Shown: positions 1 to 12,605 of the stretch, in pieces | How the letters are laid out: each line of letters starts with the position of its first letter | Numbering within the stretch: the first letter of the stretch is position 1 | From: Cheilinus undulatus | Lineage: Eukaryota; Chordata; Actinopteri; Labriformes; Labridae | Direction: 5' to 3' | DNA length: 64,000 nt | Assembly: GCF_018320785.1 (NCBI RefSeq) | Contig: NC_054867.1 | Location: forward strand, 19,922,855-19,986,854 | Notes under the pieces: model-generated | Seen by the model: the letters and a program-made list of their open reading frames with translations, nothing else | Database searches by the model: none | Told to the model about the DNA's origin: nothing | Made by a program: the position numbers and the translations under genes

Positions 1-681
1 TTACCACCTGGCTTCACCTTCCAGGAGGAGGATAGGATGAGTTTGGTGAGCAGTGCCAATGCTGCTCGTTTGCCCCCCATTAGTGAGCGCAGGATGGTGA
101 GGGGAGGGGTTGGAGGAAGAGGATCTAATATCAGGTTAGATGCTCAGGAGGAGACCCCCCAGAGACGCCGGCACCACCACCGCTCCAGGAGATCCCGCCG
201 GTCTCGCTCAGAAAACGCTCTTAACTTGGTGGCAGAGCGGAGGGTGAGACCTCAAGAGAGGTCACAACTGCGCGTCTGTGAGGATTACGACCGTTTCCCT
301 CCACCAAGGAGCGCCAGGGACCAGTATGGTGTCGGAAGAGGAGGGGGGAGATACCAGCCCCAACCCTTCAGACCATGCCCCAGAACCACTTCAGACCTGA
401 CCCTTCAGAACCCTGGAGTCAGCCGCCGCACTGGCTTGAACCAATACTCCTGGGAAGATTACGATGACGATGACTGGTGCTCCACCTGCTCGTCATCCTC
501 TGAATCTGAGGATGAAGGCTACTTCCTGGGTGAGCCGATCCCCAGACCCATCCAGCTGCGCTACCTTAGCAACCAGGAGCTGGTCCATAAGTACAACAAC
601 ACCGGGATAGGAGGACCCAACCGCAGTGGGCAGTTACACACCCGTAAACGCAGAAAAAGCAAGAACTGCATCATCTCCTAA
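1..681 (+). CDS. prickle2: prickle2, C-terminal end (partial, 5' side off window)
   Basis: Prickle is a cytoplasmic planar cell polarity protein with PET and LIM domains that acts with Vangl and Dishevelled at the membrane. Only the C-terminal part is here. The frame is open from base 1 and reads LPPGFTFQEEDRMSLVSSAN into a TAA stop at 679-681. Visible hallmarks are SANAARLPPISER, an Arg/Ser/His-rich stretch, an acidic and serine patch (WCSTCSSSSESEDEGYF), and a basic tail ending KRRKSKNCIIS. CIIS is a CaaX box for farnesylation, typical of vertebrate Prickle. The PET and LIM domains must lie to the left. A CTTCCAG at 18-24 could be a splice acceptor, so the exon may begin at 25 rather than continue off the edge. 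The paralogue is called prickle2 rather than prickle1 from the psmd6/atxn7 neighbourhood, which matches human 3p14; that part is inference. Confidence 0.92.
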   Translation, partial: LPPGFTFQEEDRMSLVSSANAARLPPISERRMVRGGVGGRGSNIRLDAQEETPQRRRHHHRSRRSRRSRSENALNLVAERRVRPQERSQLRVCEDYDRFPPPRSARDQYGVGRGGGRYQPQPFRPCPRTTSDLTLQNPGVSRRTGLNQYSWEDYDDDDWCSTCSSSSESEDEGYFLGEPIPRPIQLRYLSNQELVHKYNNTGIGGPNRSGQLHTRKRRKSKNCIIS

Positions 682-1290
682 CGTACTGACTCAGTCAAAG
701 ACTCTTTGTTTAGCTTGTGTACGCCAACATCCCCCATCTGGAACAAGAAGTAAATAAAACCTACAGTCCATTTATTCAGTATTGTTGAGTGTTGAATATC
801 ATGTAATTGAAAGTCTGTGATGAATAACAGTTGGTAAACAGTAACAAAGCAACAGTGTTTGCATGTTTGTTCATTTTAATGTTTCAGAATATCTGCAGAG
901 TTTTAAGGCTAACACTTAAATGCACAGTTCCAAACATTATCAAACGCTGATGTGCAATGACTTTGAAATTTAACTTCATTTCCATTCAGCAAATGAGTGT
1001 GCGAGGTACAGTATAGCTTTTCATGCAATGTGATTTCTACAAAGGGTGTACTGTACTGTTGTATTCAGTTCATAGTATGTACATAGATAAATGAATTAAT
1101 AATTTCACTTAAGTTAAGGACGTCTGTGTAAATATGGTTGTAAATGAGGCCTCACATATTTTTATATTTTGTATGGATAGAATCATTTATGTATTAAATA
1201 TCTATTATGTAGAGATAGACAATGATACAAACAACGTATGCATGTTTCATTTGGCTGACCTGGTCCTGCATTTGGAATAAAGGAGAATTT
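682..1290 (+). other. prickle2: prickle2 3' UTR and candidate poly(A) signals
   Basis: The sequence after the stop codon is AT-rich and non-coding. AATAAA occurs at 753-758, about 75 bases after the stop, and again at about 1276-1281. A short and a long 3' UTR are both plausible; the sequence alone does not choose between them. Confidence 0.55.
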
Positions 1291-1400
1291 CACTGAATCC
1301 TTTGACTGATGGCAGCTGTTTCTCAACATGCGTGAACAAGTGCTGCATAAAGGTGAATTATTGCCTTCTGATCACCTTCTCCATCTGTAATGCATTAATG

Positions 1401-1500
1401 CAGCAGTTCCTAAACTTTTTCTGTCGGGCCCCCATGTCAGATAAAAATACTTTGAAGCCCACCCACCATCCACTGTACACATCAACACAATAGCATACAG
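1401..1500 (+). mobile_element. Possible hAT-like transposon end (solo)
   Basis: CAGCAGTTCCTAAACTTTTT followed by CTGTCGGGCCCCC resembles the terminal inverted repeat of Charlie-type hAT elements (CAGTGGTTCCCAAACTTTTT). I did not find the matching other end or a clear target duplication, so this is at best a degraded remnant. Confidence 0.35.
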
Positions 1501-3256
1501 AATGCCAATATACAAAGAAAAAACCATCTCACAAAGGAAGCCGTGTAGAGCTCTCTTTGATACCCACTGTTACGCCAAGGCTGAGATATGACTGCATATT
1601 TTTGTCTTTGTGACTAGTTAGGATGCCTGCTGTAGATTCATAGTTGGCCCTTTATTTACCTGGAGGTCTTCCCAAAAAATGTGCCATGCTTGGAAGCAAT
1701 GCACTGTTTTTAATTCAGCATTGCTGAGCATCCCCAGAGACCACAATTTGGGAATGTTGCATAACTGAATGACAATATAGAGGCTGATCTGAGTCCCCCT
1801 TCACTTCATTGTTTTACATACATGGTTGTTGGTTCCTTAATTTTCAAACACATCGAGCTCTGTTTTTCCTGGAAATGACACTGAAGCCCTGGTTTATTGC
1901 AACAGCTTATAAGCCCTGGGGTTCAGAAAATGTTGCAAGAGATGTAGTCATTGATAAATGGTGATGTCTGTTAAATTATTTTCGTCTGTGGTGGAGTAGA
2001 CTGAAAAGTCCAAACAAGTCAGAATGGATTGTGATGCAGTTTGTTTATTATCATGGACCACAAAGCAGAAATCCTATTGAACTGATGATTTCTAAGTGCT
2101 CATTTGGCTCAAAAATAAGATCAACTTGGCTTTCAAGAAGTAAAATATGTCATCATTACAAGGTTCAGCCAAAATTTTGTTACATGTTTTTCTTATTTGA
2201 AATATTTCAGACCACAACATCAGATAACAGTGGATGTTGACCTTCACCCTTCTTGTAGAAAAATGCTCAATCATAAGTGATTTTTGCTTTTTTAAGTAAT
2301 TATTATAAAGGGACTTTGTTTGATTGGCCAAAAGTTTTGATTAAAACCACATACCTTCTTGATGTAAGACAACATTAACACTTCTTCTAGAGCTTATTGG
2401 TAGATACCATAACACATGTAAATAAGATGTTGAACACACTGAGCAGGACTGCTGATAATATGCATGCTAGCATTTTCAATATGAGCTGTGCTTACTAAGG
2501 CTGGCGACACAATTCTAAGTCATGTTTGAAGCCAAATTTGCCTGCCCAGACGTTCGCAAGGGCCTATCCCAAGCGGAGCCTCATTGCAAATGATTATTTG
2601 TCTGAATAATGCTCAAGTGTGTTGTGTCAAAACAATTATTTTACTGCTCCAAATCATGTTGTAGCCTCCCAGAATACAAAATATCAAACATGTTTGATAT
2701 TTACAAATCTAGGTCATAATTCCTCCAAAAGAATACCCAAAAGAACCAATGAGAGCAAACAGACTGGGCAGCGTAGCTGGCTGGATTTCTTGTTATTTCA
2801 CAGCTGATAAACAACTTTACCTTCATTACAACCAGAATCCATCCTGGTTCTTTTCCATATTTTTTTTAATTTTTGCTGCAACTATAATGCATGCCAGGAT
2901 TGCAGTCAGTGGTGAAGGGACCTGGGGATATTGATTGCCAGCTATGTTTATTTTTACTCTGAAGTCACGTTTGATCACGGAAGATTCTGTGAAATCTTGT
3001 GTGTGAGAGATCTTCACTGTGAGGTCATTTGCAGGTCACCAGGTGTGTTCTCTCCTGGGATTTTATGGTCTGGCCGAGTCGTTTAGTGTGCACGCTCAGA
3101 GAATTTAAGATTAAAAATAGTTTAAATTGCCTTTATGTCATTGGTCTACCATGATGTTAAAATCACTCAAGATTAGAAGATCGCCTGGAGTGTGGCCAGC
3201 CTAAGCAGTAACATCCAATATTAAAGACTGAAGTCCCTGTGTAAGTTAAAAAAAAA

Positions 3257-3400
3257 ACTGTAGTTCCAAGAGTGTCCACTTGGTGCTCTCTGCAAAGGCC
3301 CCATAAATCTCATTGACACCCATATTAAAATGCTCATTTTTACAGAAGAAATGAACAGGTTTATAGCCTAGTTTAGAACGGTGAAGAGTTCAAGTCTTTA
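3257..3400 (+). repeat. Dispersed repeat, copy 1 of a pair
   Basis: ACTGTAGTTCCAAGAGTGTC followed by CACTTGGTGCTC matches ACTGCAGTTCCCCAAGTGTC followed by CACTTGAGGCTG at 20717, in the same orientation. The sequence after it (cattgacacccatattaaaa) is of a type seen as a dispersed repeat in teleosts. I cannot assign it to a superfamily. Confidence 0.5.
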
Positions 3401-4229
3401 TGCGCACATACTATGAGGGTTATGAAATGAAAAATATATATTGAGATATTTTGATTTCACAAGGAATAATACATGTCATTAGGTATACGACTGACATTGT
3501 GCCCTGCTCCACCTGTCTGTCTATTTCTGACCTAAAGTTAGATGGCTGACCTGAGATGGCTTCCAATATGGAAACCACCACTGATGGGCTTCACAACACT
3601 GCTTCTTCAGTCATGCACAAGTCATCAAGTCAAAGCAGAGCTGTACCCAAACTCCAACCTCAGTCAGCTGTTAGCTCCTAGTCCATTCTATTTAGATGAG
3701 AAATTTTCAGCAATGCAACCTCCCCTGTTGAAATATCAGCACATACAAACAGTAAAGCAGGTTGTGTGTGTCATACTGTAAATTGGATTGCCTGACGTCC
3801 ATGTGGTCAGGGGATTACCGCTGCTAGCCCCCCTAATCCATGCACACAAACACCCGTGTTTGAAAAACAAGGTGTGTAAAGCCAATCTCTTGATTAGATG
3901 CGTGGAAACACTAATGCCATTGGCATGATTGGCACATTAGTATGTTTACTTAACAAACCTCAGCTTCCTAAGCCTGTGCTTCAGTTTTCATCCAGGGACT
4001 CTCGGATAAGTCCCAGACGGAGAAGAAGAGTCCTCATTAAGTTGGTCATGATACAACGAAACCAGCTGCATAAACATGTGAGATACATTATTACACAGTG
4101 CTGATGGCCAAGCTCTGTAAATGTCGACTTTCCCTGGTGTATAGAAAGTCTGACAACAGTCAGTCTCATGAAATTTTGATTAGTTTCAGTATGGCCATTG
4201 TCACCAAGTGAAACAATAGTAAAACACTC

Positions 4230-4480
4230 AAGCGTCTGTCTTCATTAATGGGGGTATTTTTGCCCTTGACACGTTTTTCCCTGACATCATCATCATAAAC
4301 TTATCTCATATTAGTCTGTCTCTTTATTGGTCCCTTGGCAGGCCTCAGCCCTAGCATGGGGTGTCTCCATGTGTTTAATTAAAAGCAAATGGAGGCCGTA
4401 GAGTGAGGGGAGACACAGATTGTAGCCATATGCTTCCTGGGTGTGTCATATCCAGCATAGTGAATGGTGGAGGGATAATC
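4230..4480. promoter_or_regulatory. Candidate conserved non-coding block
   Basis: This stretch has balanced composition with TTTAATTAAAAG and CATTAATG homeodomain-type cores, no repeat signature and no ORF. It lies 3.5 kb downstream of a developmental gene. Only cross-species alignment can confirm it; the call rests on appearance alone. Confidence 0.2.
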
Positions 4481-5765
4481 CTCGATTTGCATGGATGCCT
4501 CCAGTTGTGACAGTCATGCTGTCAGCCAAGCTGTAACTGTCGCTGAATGAAATCCATGGGTGGTTAACGTTGAAAATTTGAGAATGAGCTCAGGAGTTTG
4601 TAGTTTGGTGGCATTATGGAAGCCATTAGGGGGGAAAAGTGGCTTTTTATTTTGACTTTTGATTGTGTTGCAGTCAATTACGCAAACTACTGCTCTATTC
4701 CAAGGTTTAAAATTAGCCAAGTTTGTATGAGAGACATGAAGCTCAGGGCATAGAAGGTCAGGAACTTCACTTGTGGTTGAGACATGAGTTCAAATGTCCT
4801 TTTACTTCATTACTCTTTCAGTAATCTTTCTGAAAAGAAACATGCATGTCTGTTTTCTTAAATATTATGTTCATCCTATCCAAACAGTGCTAGATTGCGT
4901 AAAGGTTGCCATAACTTGGATCAACTGCTACCATGTTAAATATTATTCATCATGTCTACAGTGAATGTGATTGTATCTCTTACCAGACACTTCAACCAGG
5001 CTGCAAAAAATAACTGGGAATGCCACATTGGCCAGTCTTTATTAACATCCAAACAACAGTCTGATTGTGTTAGTTATGATAAGTTTATGATTATATCACA
5101 CTTTGGCATTAATAGTAATCACTCTGTGTATGACATTACGGCATTTGCAGCTTTGCAGGCTAGGCTAATTATGATGTGGTACCACCTATTTTAATGGTGC
5201 ATTTACACCAAGCTGTCCGGTTTGGTCTAGTACAGTCAAACACAGTTTGATACAGTAAACCCTGTGGCTTTTTATTTTGTTGAAAATAGGAAAAAAATAA
5301 AACTGTCTCACATTCAGGATCAGGCTCCTGTTTTTCACAGAAAAGAGCTGTCTTGTGTGCGAGTGACAAGTCACTAAGCTTGTAGCCTCTTGTTTTTATT
5401 TAAGTTGTTCCAATCTAATCAGAACCCCAGATTTATTTGCTGAATAGTATGTCCAGTTTTCTTTAAAAGAATTTTTATGACAAAAACAGACAGAAAAGTT
5501 GTTCAGGTAACTATGTGGCATGTTTTGTGTTCTTCACTGCTGCTGCTTTGACTGCTATCAAACAGGAAGTGAAGATTATTTCAGCCAGTCAGTGAACTGC
5601 TGTGTAGATGCACTCTGTGGGCTCAGGGTTAGCTAAGATGCCCAACTAAAGGCTCCCAAAAAAAGTAGAATGGTGTGTATCAGCTATTTTGGTGCCATTC
5701 CCAACCTCTGATCGTGAAAACATGAATTTTGCAAACCGAACCAGACTGGTGGAAATGCAGTTTAA

Positions 5766-6895
5766 GATATACTAGAAAAAGGTATTTGGCTACACTTGTT
5801 AACTATTTAATTCAGCCAGACCTGTCACACAGGTGTATAAAATTAAGCACCTAGTCATGCAGTCTTCATTTGCAAACATTTGTGATAAAAAATATGTCGT
5901 TCTGAAGAGCTCAGTGACACTTTGGTGGTACTGTGATAGAATGCCACCTTTGCAATAAGACAGTTCACAGAATGTCATCCGGCTTGACTTTCCACAGTGA
6001 ACTGTGACATTATAAGAAAGCGGAGGCATTTAGGAACAACAGCATCTCAGCCATGAAGCAGAAGAACATGGAAAATGACAGAGCAGACTTAATGACTGCT
6101 AAGGCTTATGCTGAGTAAAAGTCGCCAACATTCTGCATAGCTGAAAAGTTCAGAACTTTGACTGGCATTTATGTAAGCACAAAATCTGGCAGATTCATGG
6201 TATGGCTTTCCATGGCCAAACAGCTACATGCACCCACATCACCAAGTCCAATGCCAAGCATCACATGGAATGGTGTAAATCACACTGACACTGGACTGTG
6301 GAGCAGCGAAAAGATATTCTGTGGAGTGACTAAACACACTTCTCTTTTTGGCAGTCAGAGGGGTGAGTCTGGGGTGATGCCGGAAGAATGTTACCTGCCT
6401 GGCTGCATTGTTCCACCTGTGGAGTTTAATGAAGGAGGGATAATGGAAGGTCTGTTTTTCATGGTTTGGGCTAGACCCCTCCAGTGAAGGCCAATCTTAA
6501 TGCTTCAGCATACCAAGACATTTTGGGCAATGCTACGCTTCCAACTTTGTGGCAACAGTTTGGGGAAGGCCCTTTTCTATTCCAACACGACTGTACCCCG
6601 GTGCACAAAGCAAGGACCACAAAGACATGGTTTCATGAGTTTGGTGTGAGCTTTGACCATATCCCATTGAGCACCTTTGGCATGAACTGGAGTGGAGAAT
6701 GTGAGCCAGGCCTTCACATCCAACATCAGTGCCTGACCTAATAAATACTCTAACTCACTCTAAAGTCTTGTGGAAAGCCTTCAAAGTAGGGCTGTTAAAG
6801 CTGCAAACTCAGTATTAAAGCTCAAGTAAAGTCATTACAGTCCCCTGTTGGTGTAATGGTCAAGCCTTTTTATTTAAATTAAAAAGGTGTTAAGT
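5766..6895 (+). mobile_element. Decayed, nearly full-length Tc1/mariner-type element
   Basis: The whole layout of a common fish Tc1-like element can be followed in order. A degraded 5' end (atatactagaaaaaggtatt) at about 5766 is followed by the 5' non-coding part with the phrase ggtgtataaaattaagcacc. Broken transposase pieces come next: 6158-6487 with HAPTSPSPMPSITWNGV and GGIMEGLFFMVW, and 6484-6741 with PTLWQQFGEGPFLFQHD and a KTWFHEFGV segment. The 3' region reaches the phrase gttggtgtaatggtcaagcc near 6846. Stops and frameshifts interrupt the transposase, so no active protein is made. The 3' terminal repeat is poorly preserved. The element is inert and useful mainly as an age marker. Confidence 0.85.
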
Positions 6896-8539
6896 GGCCA
6901 ACCATTGCAAAAGTTCTGATATTACCTACACCAGCTGGGGAGATCTGGCCTTTTGTTTTCCTCCTATGCAAATGAATCACATTTTCCCAATCTGTTTATT
7001 AAGGCCTGACAGAGCAGACAGTGTCTGGAGGAGAGACAGCCATCCTCTCATTAAGTCTGAGGTATGTGTCTGCACTGGATAAACAACAAGAAAATCAGAT
7101 GACACAGTAAGAAAAAAGACAAAGGTCTTTTCTCCGTAAATCTGCCTCTGGTATACAGTAGACAGGAGATTACACTTTAGATGAAGGCTTGTCAGACATG
7201 CTTTGGGAGCTTCTCTATATACCATTTTAAAAATTAGATATTTCTCACTGAATCAGACAAAAAAATCTCCAAAGACACTTCCGTTTAGTGTCACATTTGT
7301 ACTATTTTGTTAAGATTTTCATCATAAATAGAGTGTACTAAGCTCTAATAGTTAAAAACAGAATTATCAGTCAGACAATAGATCTTTTGCCTTGTCCATA
7401 CATTTTCCAAGTATGCTGCTCATGTGTGGTGATTGTGCACTTCACTTGGAACGTTCAACAGTTTAATTAACAGCCACATGTGTGAGGAGCCTGTTGGTGT
7501 GTATTTAAGCCCAGCTGTCATGAGTTGAAGTCGTCTGAGTCGTTTTCGAGACTCTAAAAGCCATAATTACCGGTCTTTAAGAGCAGAACGGCTGCAAATT
7601 ACAGCCTGAAAAATAGAAACGAAAATAGCCTGATTCAATTATTTACAAGTGAAGAATGTCAATGGTGAGTTATCGCACATACAACTAGCCTGCTTTTATA
7701 GGCACGCAAGTAGAAACAACTGCTCTCAATGCGCACAGCAGGTCTCATGAAGAGGAGATGCGTGACTGGATGGACTGAGGCCTGCCTCCTTTCCTTCAGC
7801 CTCATCATGTGTGTTCAATTACCACAGTGAGACTGCACCAGAACAATGTCAACAGATGCACAAATACGGCTATAATGAGTGATAAAATGCAGCATTTCAA
7901 CACATGAGGCAGAGTGGGACGCTTTAACAAGGCCACATGGTGCAATATTTCACATACACTATGAGCATTAAGGAGTGTCTTTTTCTTCCCTGGGCAGTGA
8001 AATCCCCATATTATGATTCCCTATCCTTATAAATCCAGGATATTTACTCTATATGGCCCATAATCCCAATAAAAGGTCATGAGTGCAGCAGGAAATCCCC
8101 CTCCCTGATTGCTCACTCACAGAATCCCTTCTATTCAGTAATACGGTCTCACTGTCCTGTCTGAGAGGGTCACCCACTCCTCTGCTGAAGTGGTTGTGTT
8201 AATATTATGTGACAGTAATCTGCCCATCTGCTCTCTGCCTCTTGTCTTGCTCCTTTTTCCTCTTATATTCATCTCACTTCAAACCCAAATCCCAAAAATC
8301 TAATTATCTCCAACGAGTTCCCTCTCCATTCAGAAGTAGCTCCCAATTATGTGAATGAAAATGATAGATAATAATAATTAAGAAGTCAAGCTCTGTGTCT
8401 GACTTGTAGACCTTAACTAAACCCACTAATCTGAAAATGCATCCTCATCCACTTAAGGCTGGCCTTTGCCCTTCCACTGGCTTCATCTGTGATCGGTCAA
8501 CACCACTCAAACTAATCCCTCTCTCTATAGACTTGACTT

Positions 8540-8990
8540 CAAAGGTTTTTTTATGATCAATTAAAAACTGTAAATAATGATGACACGCATGCTGCACCAT
8601 TAATTAGAGCTCATTACGAGTCTCTATGGGGCTCCTCATTAGGCTTCGTGGTTGTTTTTCAGCAGCAATGAGAGAAAATAATGCATTTCCAGTGTTTGCT
8701 CGGCCTGACGTGCTGCCAGGTTAAGTTTAATCTGCAGTTCCAATGGCCTGAAGGGGCATCTCACCATAATGGAGCCCGGCATGCTGGGTACCTCGATGCT
8801 GTGCTGCCAGAGGCCTCCGTCTGGTTCATGATATCAGCCTGCTCCACCCCTCCTCGCTGTGACTCATTAACAAGCTCTGGTCCCAGGAGAGGGGCCCATC
8901 TGTGTGCCACCTGTACCAAACCTCCACTGATAGCCACTTTTAATGCAGGACGTCTATTAGATTTGTTTCAATCATTCCCTCGTGCACATC
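8540..8990. promoter_or_regulatory. Candidate conserved non-coding block
   Basis: The block contains clustered TAATTA-type cores (ccattaattagagctcatta at about 8599-8618), the palindrome-like ggctcctcattagg, and then a more GC-rich stretch with no repeat signature. This mix is typical of developmental enhancers beside genes such as prickle2. The call is inference from composition only. Confidence 0.25.
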
Positions 8991-10239
8991 ACTTAAGTGA
9001 CTGTGTGTGTGCTCATTTACTCACTACCTTCTCCTCTCTCTCTGCTCTCCCTCTCTCCTCTTTCAGTCTCTGTCTGTTTTTGAGAGGATGATGGATGAGC
9101 CGATTAGTCCTTCGCTGTAAATGAGACAGAGAAGGTCTACCATGTTGACTCCACAGTGATGCATTTGTCCAGGACTTTCCAAAAACTACAAATTATCATT
9201 AACCCTTTATGGGGCAACAAACTATATATGGTCACTTCGGTCTCCCCCCAGTGATACATCATAACCAAAATGATTTTCCTCAGCCAATTAATGGAGATCA
9301 GTCTACATCACAGGAAGTGTCATCACAGCAACTGACCAATCAGCAGTGGCCAACAGCATCTCAAACTTCCTGTTTCCTCCAGAACTCGCATTTCCCATTT
9401 TCGCATTTTTTGATCCCACACAGATAGCCCCAACCATAACTAACCATGTAAGTGTTCAAACTCACATTATAAAAGTGAATAATCCTGCTTAATGTCATGA
9501 TAGGTTTTGCTTGCATATTTCTAGCAATAACTGTTATTTTAGCATGAAAATGAATGACCATGTTCAATAATACTCTTATTTAGGAGTGTAACATGGCAAC
9601 TATATCAAGACATACGGCTTTTTGATCTAGCAAGTCATACTAAGGGATTTTTCTTAAAAAAAATAATTATATAAAGGATGATAGGGCTCAGTGGCATAGC
9701 TGGATGTTGTTAAGGATAAATGAGTGATCCAGTGGTAAATTTGACAAATTTATAAAGATTTTCAAGGTACTAATGGTAAAATAGGTGTAAATTTTGGTCT
9801 ACTTTATGAATTTATAACTCTGTTATTCTACTTATTTGGTTTATTTCAGTTCATATTTTCATTATGAGCATTACTACTGATAAAAATCATTAAGACATTC
9901 AATATTTGGGATTTTCCTAGGTTTTCTGATGAAATTATAGAGAAAGCTGATGACATGGGTGGTAAAATATAAGTCATTTTAGTCAGTTTTACAACTGTAG
10001 ATTAGTTTTATTAAACTTAGATGGCATAAATCATGTTTTATTTTTATTGTGAGCCTCATCACTGCTTAAATTCTCTTAGTTATTCAATATTTGCGATCAT
10101 TATACATGTCCTGTTGAAATGATAAGATAAAACTGGTGGTACCACCATTACTTGTTCAGTGTCCTGAAACCAGTCATGCCTTGCCTCCAAAAGAGGTCAA
10201 AACCCAAAGACAGCCTGACCTACTCTGACATCTCAGAGC

Positions 10240-10253
10240 CTGCTAGGGGGCGC
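10240..10253 (+). promoter_or_regulatory. CTCF-like motif
   Basis: CTGCTAGGGGGCGC matches 12 of 14 positions of the vertebrate CTCF core CCASYAGRKGGCRS. It is the weakest of the three sites noted in this window. Confidence 0.35.
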
Positions 10254-10965
10254 TGTAGACATCCTAGATCACGCTGTGTGGTTTGACCTGCCTCTGTTTG
10301 ATGACCATTTAGAATAATTGATTTGTATTTAAATAAATGTTAAATGTGTAGGATATTAATCATTTAACTTTATATGTGTTTATTTTCCATTATCAGCATT
10401 TTAATATACATACACTCTATATGGACTTTTTTATTTTCTTTTTTAACCATAAATGGACAAGGAACATCATTTGGTCACCATGTTGACTTGGATTTTCACT
10501 ATAATAATGAAAATAAAACCCACAAAACAATTCTTGTGATATCTACCAATAATTTTCTGGTGTTGAAATTTTGAATTTCAAAGTATTTCAATAAGTGCCT
10601 GATATAGGGTTAAACTGGGATAGAAAGGACAACTGACATTTTTCAGTTATAGTATCTGAATATATGACAGGAGTTTGGACAAAGTTGTTAATGGGTGAAA
10701 TGTACTTTTTCAAAAAAGGATTTAAATGCATGGCATAAAAATTCCACTGCCTGGAGCTCTTAGTAAAAATGATAAAAGAATTTAATGAGTTAAGATGTAC
10801 TGCTTAGTTCTATCCATCTCTGCTAATTGTTGTTGGAACTAAGGTCTCTTTTCAACAAAATGGCACTTAATATTTACTAGTTAGTGAACCAAAGTTTTAG
10901 TTTTATTGATGAATTTCAAATAATGAAGGAGGAAAGGCAGGTCTAGACCTTACTCTCTGTTGTAG

Positions 10966-11100
10966 CCTATTATAATAAAGACAAGTATTAATCATCAAAG
11001 TTATAATAAAAACTCTATTATTATAAAGACCATTATTAATAATCAAAGTTATAATACAGACTACACCCTATTATAATGAAGACCAGCATTAATCACCATG
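10966..11100 (+). repeat. AT-rich imperfect tandem repeat, about 50 bp x 3
   Basis: Three related units begin near 10966, 11015 and 11067. Each has the pattern ctattataataaagac, then ttaat, and the first two share atcaaagttataata. The period is about 48-53 bp and the third unit is incomplete. The repeat is non-coding. Confidence 0.7.
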
Positions 11101-11109
11101 AGCACAGCA

Positions 11110-11440
11110 TGAGCTGTATTTAGCCCTGCTACAGTGGGATCACTCACAGCATGAACCAGGAAGCACACTTTTTAACAGCTTTTCTCCATTATTTAATTCA
11201 TCCACTAAATGAAAGTGTTGATTTAATTTTTAGTAGATACACCATACGTGGTGCCGTTTTAGCAGCGTCCTCAATCTAAAAGAGGAAGCAGGCTAAGCTG
11301 CGGTGCAGCGGGCCTCATCTCTACTTGACCTGAAAGTGCCTTTTAGGGTCCACGTGGTTACTGAAGAGGGTTCCTGCGTTACAGGAGTGAGCTTTGATGA
11401 TTAAACTCCCAACCGATGGCAGAGAATAATCATGGTCCAT
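11110..11440. promoter_or_regulatory. Candidate conserved non-coding block
   Basis: This less AT-rich, repeat-free stretch contains TTATTTAATTCATC and GATGATTAAACTCCC. There is no coding frame. It is proposed only because its texture differs from the surrounding AT-rich sequence. Confidence 0.2.
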
Positions 11441-12235
11441 CACAAATAAGCAGCAAAATATTCCAGTAGCAGTTCATCATGTAGCATTCTGTCAACATCC
11501 AATATTTCCACATAAGTTGTGGCTCACATCATGACAGCCACCAGAGTGAAACATATCTCCTTGAAATATATAAAAATTGATCATTTTTTGGTTCTGGAAA
11601 TTGTAAAAAAAAAATTGAAGGTAATGTAAGAAGTAAAAATATACAACATAGGAGTGATGAGTCTTTTTATTGATACGAACATTTCAGTACAAAAATTCTG
11701 CATGTTTGAGCTTTGAGAAGACTTCATGGTTATGTGAAAAAGTTTCAGTCCTGTACGTTCATCATATCCTCTCCAGTGCCTCAGTTTATAACGGATGGTC
11801 AACCACAAGACTTTAATTGTGTCAAATCCAATTTGTGATGCCTTTTATGACTCTGTTTTCCTCAGTGCTTAAAGGGATTTGCATTATGTAATGGCCTGGC
11901 TGTAGATCTCTCTGTAGTTGAGTCTGCCTTTCCCAAGCAGAAATCATTTTACATAAGAATGCTCATGGGATTCAAGAGAACCAAATGTGGAAGATGTGTC
12001 ACTCAACGATATCCTGCATCACATGTTGTGACTTTTCAATTATTTTGATTGTAAAGGTCAGAATCAGTCCTCTCAGCCTGCAGTTTCTGTGCTTCTCACG
12101 GATGAACACGGCAGTTTTATTCTGCTCAGATCGATATGCTTTCCATGGTTTTGTTGCCCTCTTCAGATGTCTTGAACCTGTATAATAGTTTATCCAATTT
12201 ATCCAGGATACTGACATTAGGATATATTTACCACT

Positions 12236-12605
12236 GTACAAACACCAATTCCAAAAAAGTTGGGACATTGTGTAAAATGGGCATAAAACTAAATAGAGAG
12301 GAGCTGAAGAGAGCACAAAGACAAGATGCTAAATGTTCAAACTGCTAAATGTTTGTTACATTACATTACATTAGGTAATTATATTCACCACAGAATGATG
12401 CTTTTCAATGCAGTGTTGCCTGGGGGTCAAAGGTCATGAGCATTCAATGCTGGTTTTTGTCTTGCCTCTTCCATGCAGAGATTTTTACTACATACCTTTG
12501 GAATGTTCCAGGTGTTTTTGAGCATTTCACAACTTTCCAAACCTTTCTTGCAGCTGTCCTTACTTTTTTAGGAATGTGTCGTAGGCATTAAATTGAAGAT
12601 GTGTG
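12236..12605. mobile_element. Internally deleted fish DNA-transposon copy (AATTCCAAAAAAGTTGGGAC family)
   Basis: The left end contains caccaattccaaaaaagttg followed by ggacattgtg. The right part ends tccttacttttttaggaatg, a decayed inverted copy of the same terminus. Between them are pieces (gtgtttttgagcatttcaca; ggcattaaattgaagatgtg just after the right terminus) that I recognise from an abundant teleost repeat with this terminal sequence. Most of the interior is lost. I do not know the superfamily with certainty. Confidence 0.6.

Larger units (their letters stand above)
1291..5764. other. Intergenic DNA, no gene seen
   Basis: Short ORFs here are below 80 codons and match no family I know. 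A hAT-like terminus sits at 1401-1420, a dispersed repeat at about 3257-3400, and a less AT-rich stretch at about 4230-4480 has the look of conserved non-coding DNA. Nothing else is recognised. Confidence 0.6.
6896..12235. other. Intergenic DNA, no gene seen
   Basis: No ORF here shows a recognisable domain. The longest, 136 codons at 8681-9091 (+), is Cys/Ser/Leu-rich without a family match and lies in a region that looks regulatory. A CTCF-like motif occurs at 10240-10253 and an AT-rich imperfect tandem repeat at 10966-11100. Confidence 0.55.

Noticed and set aside
8681-9091. 136-codon plus-strand ORF
   Set aside because: There is no family match, and Cys/Leu/Ser-rich low-complexity reading occurs near the end. 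The region looks regulatory rather than coding.
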